DNA of 64,000 bases. Source: Candidatus Poribacteria bacterium. GTDB taxonomy: Bacteria > Poribacteria > WGA-4E > WGA-3G. The stretch's first letter is position 1; every line of letters begins with the position of its first letter. The translations under genes and the position numbers were made by a program. The notes under the pieces were generated by a model. The model ran no database searches, was not told where the DNA came from, and saw nothing but the letters and a program-made list of their open reading frames with translations. Location: the NCBI GenBank assembly GCA_003635315.1, contig PYJD01000040.1:129276-193275 (forward strand), written 5' to 3'. Of the stretch, positions 36,519 to 46,324 are shown one piece after another.

Positions 36519-37889
36519 CTATGTTGATTTCCTGAGCCTTACTGCAAATGCCCCATCAATACCATGTACGTGTGGGAACGTTTGTAGATAACCTTCTGGC
36601 GTGATGATTGTCTTTTGTTTGTCAATTAATGCAGAACTTGGTGATTCAACATTAAACATAGGAAAATTCTTTAAAAAACGTTGAATTACATCTTCATTTT
36701 CAGCTTTCTCAATTGTACATGTACTATAAACTAATAGACCTTTTGGTTTGATATGTTTTGCTGCGTTCCTTAATAGATTGTATTGAAGTTGTGAAAGAGA
36801 TTGTAGCTGTTTAGAGGTCTTATTCCATCGAATATCAGGATGGCGTCGCAGTGTCCCAAATCCAGAACAGGGAGCATCAATAAGTACAGAATCTGCATCC
36901 TTAATAAAACTGAGATCAGATTTTACTGCATCTAATTTTCTTGTTTCTACATTCCTGATACTCATTCGTCTACAATTTTCTTCCAATCTCAGAAGCTTTT
37001 TCTCCGACGTATCAATAGCAACAATCTTTCCAGAATTACGCATTAAAATTGCCATGTGTGTAGTCTTCCCACCAGGTGCAGCACATAAATCTACAACATA
37101 TACAGGTGAATCAGACATAAGTAGGTGACACACTAACATTGCACTCTCATCTTGTACATAGACATTCTCGTGATTGAGAATACTTTTAATGTTCTTATCC
37201 ACGGATATATGGGAGGAATCATCCTCTGAAGTTTTTAAATTACTATCAAATACTATACCCTCGGGTACAAAGTTGGAGAGACGTGTAGAAAAACCATTCT
37301 TACTAAGCATTTCTCGTAGTTCTTCAGGAGTTGTTAGGGGCGTATTCGTCCTAATAGATATAGGGGCAATTTGATTACTGGCTATACAGAAATCCAATGT
37401 CCATTCTACACCCCAATCCTTGATCCATCTCTCAACTAACCATTTTGGATAGGAGTAGGAATTTGAGATATGATCTATAGGATCTGTATCCAGTTGAGGA
37501 TAGGTTAACGCTCCACCATCGCGTTGTATTGAACGTAAAACAGCATTAATGAAACCCTTCGTTTTTCGACTTTCTTTCACAAGATCTACTGTTTCATTGA
37601 TGGCTGCACGGTCAGGAATGCTGTTAAGATGGAGTAATTGGAATACCCCAAGTCGGAGGATTGTACGACGTTTTATGTCCAATCTAAAACGTGGATTTAT
37701 AAAATGTCCTAATACCCAATCCAATTGTTGCTGCCAACGGACAACACCATAGACAAGGGCATTGACAAATCTATGTTCTCTACTTTTTAAAGTGTTTTTC
37801 TGGAGAGCTTTGTCAACGACTGACGCTATAGTGACATCGGATGCGGAAAGTTCTAATAGACATTCCAATGCGACTTCGCGTGCATTCAT
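36519..37889 (-). CDS. rsmB: RsmB, 16S rRNA (cytosine-967-C5)-methyltransferase
   Basis: Cytoplasmic SAM-dependent rRNA methyltransferase. An N-terminal NusB-like RNA-binding domain (about residues 1-130, with LVYGVVRWQQQLDWVLG and AINETVDLVKESRKTKGFINAVLR) is followed by the Rossmann domain: VDLCAAPGGKTTHMA (SAM site), DAPCSGFGTLRRHPDIRW with the conserved PC motif, and YSTCTIEKAENEDV with the catalytic Cys. Length of 456 is typical. It is the first gene of a likely rsmB-thiE pair and lies downstream of rpsT. Confidence 0.95.
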   Translation of the reverse strand: MNAREVALECLLELSASDVTIASVVDKALQKNTLKSREHRFVNALVYGVVRWQQQLDWVLGHFINPRFRLDIKRRTILRLGVFQLLHLNSIPDRAAINETVDLVKESRKTKGFINAVLRSIQRDGGALTYPQLDTDPIDHISNSYSYPKWLVERWIKDWGVEWTLDFCIASNQIAPISIRTNTPLTTPEELREMLSKNGFSTRLSNFVPEGIVFDSNLKTSEDDSSHISVDKNIKSILNHENVYVQDESAMLVCHLLMSDSPVYVVDLCAAPGGKTTHMAILMRNSGKIVAIDTSEKKLLRLEENCRRMSIRNVETRKLDAVKSDLSFIKDADSVLIDAPCSGFGTLRRHPDIRWNKTSKQLQSLSQLQYNLLRNAAKHIKPKGLLVYSTCTIEKAENEDVIQRFLKNFPMFNVESPSSALIDKQKTIITPEGYLQTFPHVHGIDGAFAVRLRKST

Positions 37890-37943
37890 TAGTTAAATAC
37901 CAACACGCTTTAGTTAGGTGTGGTGGAGAGAGAATAGAGTGAA

Positions 37944-38207
37944 TTATGCGGTTAACGAGTTCAGTTTTTGTGCTAATCTGGACTTCTGACGATTCGCAGT
38001 GCCTTTTTTAATGACACCTTTACCTGCTGCTCTGTCCAAAAGACTAAATGTCTGCTTAGTCAATTCCTGTGACTTTTCTATATCACCATTCTGGAGTGCT
38101 AATTCTGTATTCTTTATTGCAGTCCTAAGTGTAACTTTCCGGTGTCTGTTCCGAACACGTTTTTTCGCATCTGCTCGTACATGCTTTTTCGCTGATAATC
38201 TATGCAA
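37944..38207 (-). CDS. rpsT: Ribosomal protein S20
   Basis: Small basic helical 30S protein of 87 residues, the usual length. SAKKHVRADAKKRVRNRHRKVTLRTAIK and the C-terminal LDRAAGKGVIKKGTANRQKSRLAQKL are diagnostic. The start is TTG at 38207 with AGGAG about nine bases upstream; no ATG or GTG is available. The weak start codon is plausible for autogenous control, as is known for S20 in E. coli (UUG start). Confidence 0.96.
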   Translation of the reverse strand: MHRLSAKKHVRADAKKRVRNRHRKVTLRTAIKNTELALQNGDIEKSQELTKQTFSLLDRAAGKGVIKKGTANRQKSRLAQKLNSLTA

Positions 38208-38359
38208 GAGTAATACTCCTATTTAATTTTTTAGTTAATACCACCCATAATAATACTATAAAATTCTTGATATGTCTAATATTTTTCGAATTTAGTGTGT
38301 GGTCCTTTGAGTATTTATACAGATAACAATTTAATCAGATTCAAACATCGAAAAGTTTT

Positions 38360-39970
38360 CTACCGAATAATGACAAGTTTCTCAATATTCGTATATGTTT
38401 CACCCTCTGCAGTAATTGTGATGTGACAAATATAGATACCACCTGATACTGCCAATCCGTATGAAGTTTTCTGATTCCACCAAGTTCGCCATATACGTTT
38501 GTCAAGTCTATCTCCAATTCCATCAATTCTCTTGATAATATTTCCATGAACATCATATATATGAACGATCATACTTGAAATCTCCATATTACCTTCAACA
38601 CGGAATTCAGTCGGCTTATCAAAACGAACTGGATTAGGTGCTAAAATTAAATCCTTCCATACAAAATCTTCTTTAAGGATTACCGTACGTTTAACTGAAA
38701 CCGCACCTAAAGGATACCTTGCGACAACAATAACAGTGTTTTCACCTGGAGATAACGGGATGTTTGCACTATATGTACCTGTTTCTCTATCAATTTTTAC
38801 ATCAGCACTACTTGGATGAATTACAATATCAATTGGAAAATTAGTGGTAAATGTTCCTGTAACTGATTTGGGGTTTTCGTTTACCTCTGAAGGCAAATTT
38901 AAGGTTAGTTGAGGTATATCTCTGGTTGGTTGTAACATATCCACAAGAACACTGTCAATAGTTACAAGCAATAGTCTGGTAACCTTCGTTACCAGATTGA
39001 AATTCACCTTCTCAATTGTGTCTTGAAATGTATGATAGAAAGGGTTTGCATTGTAATTTTGCGAGTCTCTCCAAGGTGTTGAACTCTCAATTAATGTAAC
39101 TGCAGAATATCCAGAATCCCAGAAAGTTTTATGCGATGAAATATCGACAAATTCGTCAACAGTCCGGCGTATTTTCAATCCAATATCATACCAATTGTTT
39201 GCTATTTCCAAGGATCGACTCAGCCAAACCGAATCTCTATTAGAGATCACTTCAACTAAATCACTTTTCCAATTGTAACCAATCATATCCAAATTGAATA
39301 CTCCAACAATATCTTCAGAATTCTGATTGCGTCTAATTAAACCTATTTGATTTACTGTATTATCTCTTAAAACAGCTTTTCGAACATAATTACGACTCCC
39401 TAAAAAACCGAGTTCTTCGCCTCCTAAGGCAATAAACCTAATTTCATGATCGTATTCATATTGACTAAGGATATTCGCCAATTCTAAGAGTGCAGCCAAA
39501 CCTGTTCCGTTCTTATTGGCTCCTGGAGCACTTGTTGCTAATGGATTCCAATCTGGTTCACGAACAGCCTGTGAATCAAAATGTGCAGATATTATCAATA
39601 CCTTTTTGCTTGTAGAAGTTATCTTAGGTGGGAGAATAGCTATAATATTCTTTATACCTGCTACTTTCTGTTCAATTACCTTTAGTCGTGGGGATCGGGT
39701 GAACATCCTCTTGATATATCTTATAACATTGTCTGTAGCTTCTTGGTGATGTGTATTTCGTGTTTGGTAGGTACGCGGTTGTGGAAAGAATGATATATTC
39801 TCTTGAAGTGATTTCACATGTGAAATGAGGGATTCGGTTGATATCTTAGTTAGAAGTTCATCACCATGATTCGTAGATGCATAGATAGAATAATTCAAGG
39901 AAAACAGGATAATAATAGTGTAATGATGGATAATAAGTTTACAGAAGAATCTATCTAATCGTCTTGACAT
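38360..39970 (-). CDS. Secreted M28-family peptidase-like protein with C-terminal sorting-type domain
   Basis: Signal peptide (TIIILFSLNYSIYA), M28 aminopeptidase-like domain at about residues 45-325, a beta domain, and a FlgD/T9SS-like C-terminus (LAPNPVRFDKPTEF, SGGIYICHITITAEGETYTNIEKLVIIR). Metal-site motifs are ISAHFDS, GGEELGFLGS, NLDMIGY and a final His in NPFYHTFQDT. The family's bridging Asp (usual G.NDNGSG) is replaced by Lys153 in PGANKNGTG, so catalysis may be lost or altered. It has a candidate promoter on the minus strand. Confidence 0.85.
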   Translation of the reverse strand: MSRRLDRFFCKLIIHHYTIIILFSLNYSIYASTNHGDELLTKISTESLISHVKSLQENISFFPQPRTYQTRNTHHQEATDNVIRYIKRMFTRSPRLKVIEQKVAGIKNIIAILPPKITSTSKKVLIISAHFDSQAVREPDWNPLATSAPGANKNGTGLAALLELANILSQYEYDHEIRFIALGGEELGFLGSRNYVRKAVLRDNTVNQIGLIRRNQNSEDIVGVFNLDMIGYNWKSDLVEVISNRDSVWLSRSLEIANNWYDIGLKIRRTVDEFVDISSHKTFWDSGYSAVTLIESSTPWRDSQNYNANPFYHTFQDTIEKVNFNLVTKVTRLLLVTIDSVLVDMLQPTRDIPQLTLNLPSEVNENPKSVTGTFTTNFPIDIVIHPSSADVKIDRETGTYSANIPLSPGENTVIVVARYPLGAVSVKRTVILKEDFVWKDLILAPNPVRFDKPTEFRVEGNMEISSMIVHIYDVHGNIIKRIDGIGDRLDKRIWRTWWNQKTSYGLAVSGGIYICHITITAEGETYTNIEKLVIIR

Positions 39971-39985
39971 TGGATGGAAATTTTG

Positions 39986-40013
39986 ATAATATGTAATTTG
40001 TTGTATTAATCAA
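39986..40013 (-). promoter_or_regulatory. Candidate promoter of the M28 gene
   Basis: On the minus strand: TTGATT, 16 bases, TATTAT, ending about 15 bases upstream of the start codon at 39970. Confidence 0.4.
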
Positions 40014-40162
40014 ATATAGTGATTTTCCTTATACTTTTTAACTGCCATCTTTTATGTATTATTACACGCTGCATACATAAAGTATATCCCATATTACTGT
40101 ACCCACACATCTGATTTTAACAGTTATTGCGAGTAAATGCAAACAAGATTAGGAGTTGTATT

Positions 40163-41143
40163 ATGCCTGCAAACTTACCTCCAACCTACTATAAACTCAA
40201 ACATCAGCATGAATCAGCCAAAACAGATGAGGAACGGTTAGACCTTCTTGAGGAAATGTTGCGGATCGTACCTAAACATAAGGGTACAGAGAAGGTAGTC
40301 TCTGATCTTCGTAAACGCATAGCTGTAATAAAAAAAGGTCCATCAGGTAAAGGTGCAAAGGGTTCTGGTAAGAAAGGATTTAGTGAGCACATTCCTAAAC
40401 AGGGGGCAGGTCAGATAGTATTACTCGGCCCACCAAATAGCGGTAAATCTTCAATTCTATCTAACTTCACAAAAGCAAAAGCAGAAGTCTCCCCAACTCC
40501 TTATACCACAACTACTCCTGGAGTAGGGATGCTTCCATATGAGAATATCCAATTCCAATTAATAGATACCCCCTCTATAATGCCTGATTTTATCTCACCC
40601 GCGGTGTTAACCTTAGTTCGCAATGCAGACCTATGTTTGGGGGTGGTGAGTTTAGCAAATGATAATATATTAGATGAACTGGATATGTTGCTTTCTGTAA
40701 TAAATGAACAAAGAGGCAACAATGGTGAAGAAGATGTAGAGGATCCTACAAATAACGAAATACCTATTGTGATTGCAAACCAAGTAGACACAATAGATGC
40801 GCATGATAGATTAGAGATTCTCACTGAATTTTACGGAGATGAACTTGAGATCATACCTCTATCCACAGAAACAGGTGAAGGTAAAGAAAAATTATTACAA
40901 TACCTTTATGAAACTTTAGAAATCGTTCGTGTTTACCCAAAAGCTCCTGGAAAACCGATCGAACGAGACGACCCAATTATCCTTACCAACGGTTCAACTG
41001 TTCTTGATGCTGCGATGGGATTACATAAAGATTTTGCTGAGTTCAAATTCGCCAGAATATGGGGACCAGAATGGCACGATGGTCAACCTGTCAGTCGGAA
41101 TGATGTAATTCATGATGGAGATGTGGTTGAATTTCACATGTAA
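40163..41143 (+). CDS. DRG/Obg-related GTPase with C-terminal TGS domain
   Basis: P-loop GTPase of about 326 residues. A basic helical N-terminal region (RLDLLEEMLRIVPKHKGTEKVVSDLRKRI) precedes the G domain: G1 GPPNSGKSS, a Thr-rich switch I (PYTTTTPGVG), G3 DTPS (usually DTPG), G4 NQVD (usually NKxD). A TGS domain of about 75 residues ends the protein (ILTNGSTVLDAAMGLHKDF, HDGDVVEFHM). This order resembles archaeal/eukaryotic DRG proteins, which act with ribosomes. ATG 40163 with TAGGAG eight bases upstream is better than the track start at 40127. Confidence 0.87.
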   Translation: MPANLPPTYYKLKHQHESAKTDEERLDLLEEMLRIVPKHKGTEKVVSDLRKRIAVIKKGPSGKGAKGSGKKGFSEHIPKQGAGQIVLLGPPNSGKSSILSNFTKAKAEVSPTPYTTTTPGVGMLPYENIQFQLIDTPSIMPDFISPAVLTLVRNADLCLGVVSLANDNILDELDMLLSVINEQRGNNGEEDVEDPTNNEIPIVIANQVDTIDAHDRLEILTEFYGDELEIIPLSTETGEGKEKLLQYLYETLEIVRVYPKAPGKPIERDDPIILTNGSTVLDAAMGLHKDFAEFKFARIWGPEWHDGQPVSRNDVIHDGDVVEFHM

Positions 41144-41193
41144 TGGCTTACTAACAAAGTCATTAATATGTATGACCTTTCAACTGGATTATA

Positions 41194-42783
41194 ATGATGA
41201 ATAATAAGATGAGATCATTTAAATATCTATTCTTCTCTTTATCTATCCATTTCATCATACTTATGTTATGGGTACAGTTCATACATGAGGATTCTACAGA
41301 TAATCCATTTGAAGACACATACATCGTTGATATATACACAATTCCTCGACCGATAATTGTGAAACCACCTGAACCAGTTAGATCCCCACCACCTGCTAAA
41401 CTCCCCTCTTCTGACGACAATATATCAGATAAAACACCTTCTGTGCCCAAACCTTCAGTCAATGTTAATGCCGATTGGCAAACTCTCAATGATCCGGTTA
41501 TCACAAGCACAGGAGTTCCTCGAAAAGATAAGTTAAAGAGCTTACAAGACCACAAAATCACTAATTCAGATAATCATTCTCAATCCAATAATTCCACCCT
41601 ACCAAATCAACCTAAGATCCAATTTACAGTTAGAACTATAGATCACGGACAATTTTCACATCTAACCCAGGTAACGATGTCGGATGAAAACATCCAAGGA
41701 GATACACAAAATATCGGTTTAGATTCAAACAGGAATCTAAATGACATATCACCAACAGTGGGCACCCCTATAGTTCACTACGGAAGTCGACGCGGTGATG
41801 CACTTCGAGCAACTGGTATGGGGAATTCTTGGGGTGGTGGTAGCAATACAGGAACTGATAAAAGTGGTGGTTTATATATTAAAATGATGAAGGAAATCGG
41901 TCATGATCTGGTAACAGCGACCACCACTGATAAGGTTGATATAGTTTTTGTTATTGATGAGACAGCAAGTATGGTTGACAATATACGTGGTATTCGTGCA
42001 TATTTTGAGTTTATTTTTGATTCTTTTCAAAGAAATGGACAGGATGTATCGGTTGGATTAGTTACGTTTACTGATAAAACTAAGATATATGGACAAACCA
42101 ATGACATCGGAACATTCAAAAACTGGCTTTTTAAGATTAATGTAGACCATGGTGGAGATATATCAGAATCAGGTTTAGATGCTCTCATGACAGCAATAAA
42201 AGACATCGAATTACGAAATGACGCACAACGCTACTTTATACTTGCAAGCGACGCTGCATTTCACGATGCAGATTACGATGGTAGATCTTCATATAGTTTA
42301 GATGAAGTTATTAATACTCTCCAAAGAGAACAGATTCGTGTTGAAGTGATCGGACTGGATTATCTACCAATTAAACAGATTGCCTTGGCAACGGGTGGAA
42401 AATGGAGAGGAATTCCTGGAAGAGGTTATCTTGAATATGTTCCACCATTGACCCTCACAGAAAAGATGCTATCTAAATTGGGAACATTGGCTATTGATGG
42501 TTATACCTTAGGTGATAAAATCACTGTATATGTTAATAATCCACCACGACCCAAACGGATGAAATTAACTTGGAAGATACTTAATCCTTTAGGCGAAAGA
42601 TGTTTCGGACCAATTACAGAGAGCACAGAAATTCCTGAAAACGATATTGATAAGATAGAGTTTGCCCCAGTCTTGAATAGTCAAGAGTTTCAAACTATCC
42701 CGGGTATTTATACTGTCATATATCGACTTGAGAATGATCAAGGACATAAGAGTATTCTCAGAAGAACACTTACCTACCAATAG
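41194..42783 (+). CDS. Membrane-anchored VWA-domain protein with proline-rich stalk
   Basis: A short basic N-terminus, one membrane segment (FFSLSIHFIILMLWVQFI), and a TonB-like proline-rich stretch (IPRPIIVKPPEPVRSPPPAK). A low-complexity linker leads to a VWA domain near residues 245-430 with MIDAS DETASM, LVTFTD, SESGLDALMTAI and ILASDAAFHDADYDG. A C-terminal beta domain of about 100 residues follows. VWA domains bind ligands through a metal ion. The topology implies the VWA domain is outside the inner membrane. It is the first gene of a close run through 47992. Confidence 0.82.
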   Translation: MMNNKMRSFKYLFFSLSIHFIILMLWVQFIHEDSTDNPFEDTYIVDIYTIPRPIIVKPPEPVRSPPPAKLPSSDDNISDKTPSVPKPSVNVNADWQTLNDPVITSTGVPRKDKLKSLQDHKITNSDNHSQSNNSTLPNQPKIQFTVRTIDHGQFSHLTQVTMSDENIQGDTQNIGLDSNRNLNDISPTVGTPIVHYGSRRGDALRATGMGNSWGGGSNTGTDKSGGLYIKMMKEIGHDLVTATTTDKVDIVFVIDETASMVDNIRGIRAYFEFIFDSFQRNGQDVSVGLVTFTDKTKIYGQTNDIGTFKNWLFKINVDHGGDISESGLDALMTAIKDIELRNDAQRYFILASDAAFHDADYDGRSSYSLDEVINTLQREQIRVEVIGLDYLPIKQIALATGGKWRGIPGRGYLEYVPPLTLTEKMLSKLGTLAIDGYTLGDKITVYVNNPPRPKRMKLTWKILNPLGERCFGPITESTEIPENDIDKIEFAPVLNSQEFQTIPGIYTVIYRLENDQGHKSILRRTLTYQ

Positions 42784-42811
42784 AAAACCTACTATTTCCA
42801 TAAAACCAATT

Positions 42812-43987
42812 ATGAAGACAGAAATATTCAATCAGAGTCGTTCCCATTTTAAGGATATTGTAGCGATTCGTCGGGATATACATCAGCATCCTGAAATCAG
42901 ATTCGATGTTCAACGAACAGCGGATATCGCTGCTAACGCCCTTAATAATCTCGGTATTAGTGTAAAAACGGGTATTGGAAGAACCGGTGTTATAGGTGAT
43001 CTTGATGTCCCAAGTGCATCTAAGCGGATCGGTTTACGCGCAGATATGGACGCACTTCCTATACAGGAACAAACAGATGTTCCATTTAAATCAAAGATTG
43101 ATGGTAAGGCACACCTATGTGGGCACGATGCACATACTGCGATGCTCATTGGCACAGCGAGAATATTATCTCATTTCAAAAACGAGCTAAAGAATAACGT
43201 AAGATTCATCTTTCAGCCTTGCGAAGAAGCGTTTCCTGGAGGCGCGGAAGCAATGATTGAAGATGGTGTCTTAGATGGTGTTGATGAAATATATGGTTTC
43301 CATGTGTTTCCACTCTACCCAGTAGGTCAATATGCCACCTGCAATGGACCAATGCTCGCACAATCTGATACCTTTGAAATTACGATTACGGGTAGAGGAG
43401 GACATGCAGCGTTTCCACATCTGACCGTTGATCCAATTATTCTCGGCACACAGTTTGTAAATGCAGCACAATCAATTGTATCAAGAAACACGAACCCGTT
43501 AGATTCTGCAGTAGTTAGCATTACAGAGTTTCATGCAGGGGACACCAAAAATGTCATTCCTCCCAAGGTGGTAATTGGTGGAACTGTACGTACCCTTGAC
43601 AAAGATGTCCAACTCTCAATAAAGACTAAGATTGAGAATATACTTAGTGGCATCGTTAATGCCAACGATGCCACATATTCTTTTACCTACCAAGAAGGTT
43701 GTCCTGTGACCTACAACCACGAACCTTGTGTAGATACAGCAGTTAAGATTGGTGAGTTGTTGGTAGGTGAAGAAAATGTAAATTACCCTATCTTACCAAT
43801 ACTCGGAGGTGAAGATTTTGCATGTTATTCACAAGAAATACCCGCATGTTTTATCATGGTTGGAGCTGGAAACGAGGAGAAAGGGATTATAAATATGTGT
43901 CATCATCCACAGTTTGACATTGATGAAGACTGTATGATTTACGGAATGGCATTAGCATCTGGAATTGCTTTGATAGGTAATAATTGA
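42812..43987 (+). CDS. M20-family amidohydrolase/carboxypeptidase
   Basis: Dinuclear metal amidohydrolase of the M20D (hippuricase/IAA-amino-acid hydrolase) group. Visible: IRRDIHQHPEIRFD, RADMDALPIQE, CGHDAHTAMLIG (metal ligands), FQPCEEAFPGGAEAMIEDGVLDGVDEIYGFHV, FEITITGRGGHAAFPH in the dimerisation domain, and ILGGEDFACYSQEIP. Likely substrate is an N-acyl amino acid or aminoacyl conjugate. The track start at 42728 overlaps the VWA gene; ATG 42812 gives the normal family length of about 391. Confidence 0.92.
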   Translation: MKTEIFNQSRSHFKDIVAIRRDIHQHPEIRFDVQRTADIAANALNNLGISVKTGIGRTGVIGDLDVPSASKRIGLRADMDALPIQEQTDVPFKSKIDGKAHLCGHDAHTAMLIGTARILSHFKNELKNNVRFIFQPCEEAFPGGAEAMIEDGVLDGVDEIYGFHVFPLYPVGQYATCNGPMLAQSDTFEITITGRGGHAAFPHLTVDPIILGTQFVNAAQSIVSRNTNPLDSAVVSITEFHAGDTKNVIPPKVVIGGTVRTLDKDVQLSIKTKIENILSGIVNANDATYSFTYQEGCPVTYNHEPCVDTAVKIGELLVGEENVNYPILPILGGEDFACYSQEIPACFIMVGAGNEEKGIINMCHHPQFDIDEDCMIYGMALASGIALIGNN

Positions 43988-44003
43988 AGTAAGGACTGAA
44001 TAA

Positions 44004-46307
44004 ATGAAATATATTGTAAATAGGTTTCGTAAAGATCTATCTGTTTTAACTATTGCCTTTTTAATCCTTGCAGGAATTAGTATAAATAAAACCGTATTCC
44101 CCCAAAATCCATCCAACATAGATCAAACGGCAAGAATTAAGGCTCTCAATGCTATACAGGATGCTAACAATCTATACTATGACCGTAGTTATAAAGAAGC
44201 AATAAATGCATATAAGAAGTTACTTAAAACAGATTTAACCCAAACCCAAAAAGACTCAATGCGACTTATGCTTGGTCAGAGTCACGCTAAACTTGGAGAA
44301 GATGCAGACGCACGTAGTATTTTCATGGAATTGATCAATGAGAATCCTAATGGGTCTTATGCTACACAAGCTGTCCATCAATTAACCTCCCTTTTTAGTC
44401 AACGTTACCAATATAACGAAGCACTTCTTCAATGCCAACAGATCCTAAAACAACACCCTAATACTTCTGCTGGTTCAATTGCTGCCTACCTGTCTGCTTA
44501 CTATTTTTATGTTGAAGGTAAGATAGATAAAGCAATGGAAGGGTATAAGTTCTTTTTAGACACATATCCCGAATCTATATATCGATCATCTGCAGTGAGT
44601 AATCTTGTAAGATTATATACAGAAAATGAGCGTTTTGATGAAGCTGAAAAACTGATTAAGAAACGTATAGAACTGAATCCTACAGATACGACCCTTATTG
44701 AGGAATTAGCATCAATATACCGACAGCAAGAATTCCATCAGAAAGCATTAGATCTATATATTAGTATCCTTGATAAGAATCCTACCAACACAACTATACG
44801 ACGAAAACTGGGAACGCTATACCTTGAACTTGGAGATAAGAAACAGGCAATTATTGAGTGGGAGAAGATTGTAGCAGGGCAATTTGATAAAGATCAACAG
44901 ATGGGATCAATTTTCCTCGCCAACAAACTGTATGATGAAGCAATTGATGCATATCGGAAAGCAATTGCTTCAAATAGGAGCTATGGTTATCTTTATACAC
45001 AGTTGGCTTCAGCCTATAAAATTCAGACTAAAATAGATGAGGCTGCAGACATCTATATTGACGGTTTAAAAAATGTTGGTACAAGTGTAAGTAGTCGGGA
45101 AACAATATGGAGGGCTATGGTTGACATATATGTTGGAGAAAGACAAAAACCTTTACAGAATAAGCTAATTGCCAAACTTCAAGCTGCATATAATAAAAAT
45201 CCAAACAATATAATTTCCGCACTTACTTTAGGAGAACTCCTATTCTATGCGGAACAATTAGAGGCTTCATTGGAGATATTTGTAAAATTGTATCCTATAT
45301 ATTCTACTTCCATAGATTCAACTATTATCAGATTCGCAACAATCTTAGAACGTAATCATAACCCTTATGCAATTGAATTTTACAAAACACTACTAAAGCA
45401 TTCTCGGGATATGAGACAGATTACAAGCTCCAGGCTGAAACTCGCGAAACTATACCAGAAAGAAAAGCTGTGGAACGAAGCTGCAGATCTATTACAGAAA
45501 CTTCAGAAGAATAACTCATTTACAATAGACAGTCAGATACTATTGTCCTATATCCAATTACACGGACAAAATAATCCGAAAGCTGCCCAAAAGACAGTAT
45601 TGCCATTATTAAAACAGCAGTTAGAAGCCGAAAAATTTGTTGAAATACAACTCATCTTAAGCGAATGTTACATTTTACAAAAACAATACGAACTTGCAAG
45701 ACAGGTATTGATCCCAATTGCTAATAATATCAGTAAATCAAAAGCACATGCACGAAAGCTAATTGCTGATTCGTACTTTTTTGGAAATAATTATGATACA
45801 GCAATCAAGGAATACAAAAAATTAGTTCAGATCTCAAGGTATGATCATCTCACCAATGATGCACTGGATAAAATAGTATTGATTCAAGATAACAAGGATT
45901 TTCTCACCCTTCCATTAACAGAATATGCTAACACACTCCAACTCTACTTATCTGGAAACATAGATGCAGCTATCACACAATGTGAGGATACAATTACACT
46001 ACATCCCAAGTCATTAATTGTTGATGATCTGTGGATGTTACTTGGCACAATACATCGTTCACAAAAATCCTATGGTGATGCATTACATTCATATCGACAA
46101 GTCGTATCACAGAAGACTTCATTAGCAGTCGAAGCATTAGCTGAAATAGCGAGTATTTACGAAGAAAGAGAAGACCTTACAAATGCTGCTGAAACATATA
46201 CCACCCTTCTTACAACCTATCCAGACAACAGCATAATTCCACACGTTCGGCAACAGTTGGATACGCTAACAAAGCGGATTAATAATCAAGAATCTGGCAC
46301 GCCATAA
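44004..46307 (+). CDS. Exported TPR-repeat protein (large)
   Basis: 767 residues beginning with a basic region and a hydrophobic signal/anchor (VLTIAFLILAGISINKTVF). About 15 TPR-like units follow to the end (for example TFLTDxx-type pairs LLQCQQILKQHP, FDEAEKLIKKRIELNP, YDEAIDAYRKAIASN). Such arrays act as scaffolds, as in outer-membrane assembly (BamD, YbgF-like) or secretion systems. No enzymatic domain. Sixteen bases after the M20 stop and 17 before the ASPIC/UnbV gene, so it is in one operon with both. Confidence 0.82.
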   Translation: MKYIVNRFRKDLSVLTIAFLILAGISINKTVFPQNPSNIDQTARIKALNAIQDANNLYYDRSYKEAINAYKKLLKTDLTQTQKDSMRLMLGQSHAKLGEDADARSIFMELINENPNGSYATQAVHQLTSLFSQRYQYNEALLQCQQILKQHPNTSAGSIAAYLSAYYFYVEGKIDKAMEGYKFFLDTYPESIYRSSAVSNLVRLYTENERFDEAEKLIKKRIELNPTDTTLIEELASIYRQQEFHQKALDLYISILDKNPTNTTIRRKLGTLYLELGDKKQAIIEWEKIVAGQFDKDQQMGSIFLANKLYDEAIDAYRKAIASNRSYGYLYTQLASAYKIQTKIDEAADIYIDGLKNVGTSVSSRETIWRAMVDIYVGERQKPLQNKLIAKLQAAYNKNPNNIISALTLGELLFYAEQLEASLEIFVKLYPIYSTSIDSTIIRFATILERNHNPYAIEFYKTLLKHSRDMRQITSSRLKLAKLYQKEKLWNEAADLLQKLQKNNSFTIDSQILLSYIQLHGQNNPKAAQKTVLPLLKQQLEAEKFVEIQLILSECYILQKQYELARQVLIPIANNISKSKAHARKLIADSYFFGNNYDTAIKEYKKLVQISRYDHLTNDALDKIVLIQDNKDFLTLPLTEYANTLQLYLSGNIDAAITQCEDTITLHPKSLIVDDLWMLLGTIHRSQKSYGDALHSYRQVVSQKTSLAVEALAEIASIYEEREDLTNAAETYTTLLTTYPDNSIIPHVRQQLDTLTKRINNQESGTP

Positions 46308-46324
46308 TTCATAGACTAACAAAT

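Noticed and set aside
41163-41561. Minus-strand 132-aa ORF opposite the VWA gene's proline-rich region
   Set aside because: Mirror of the proline-rich stalk coding sequence; no Shine-Dalgarno and no recognisable protein.
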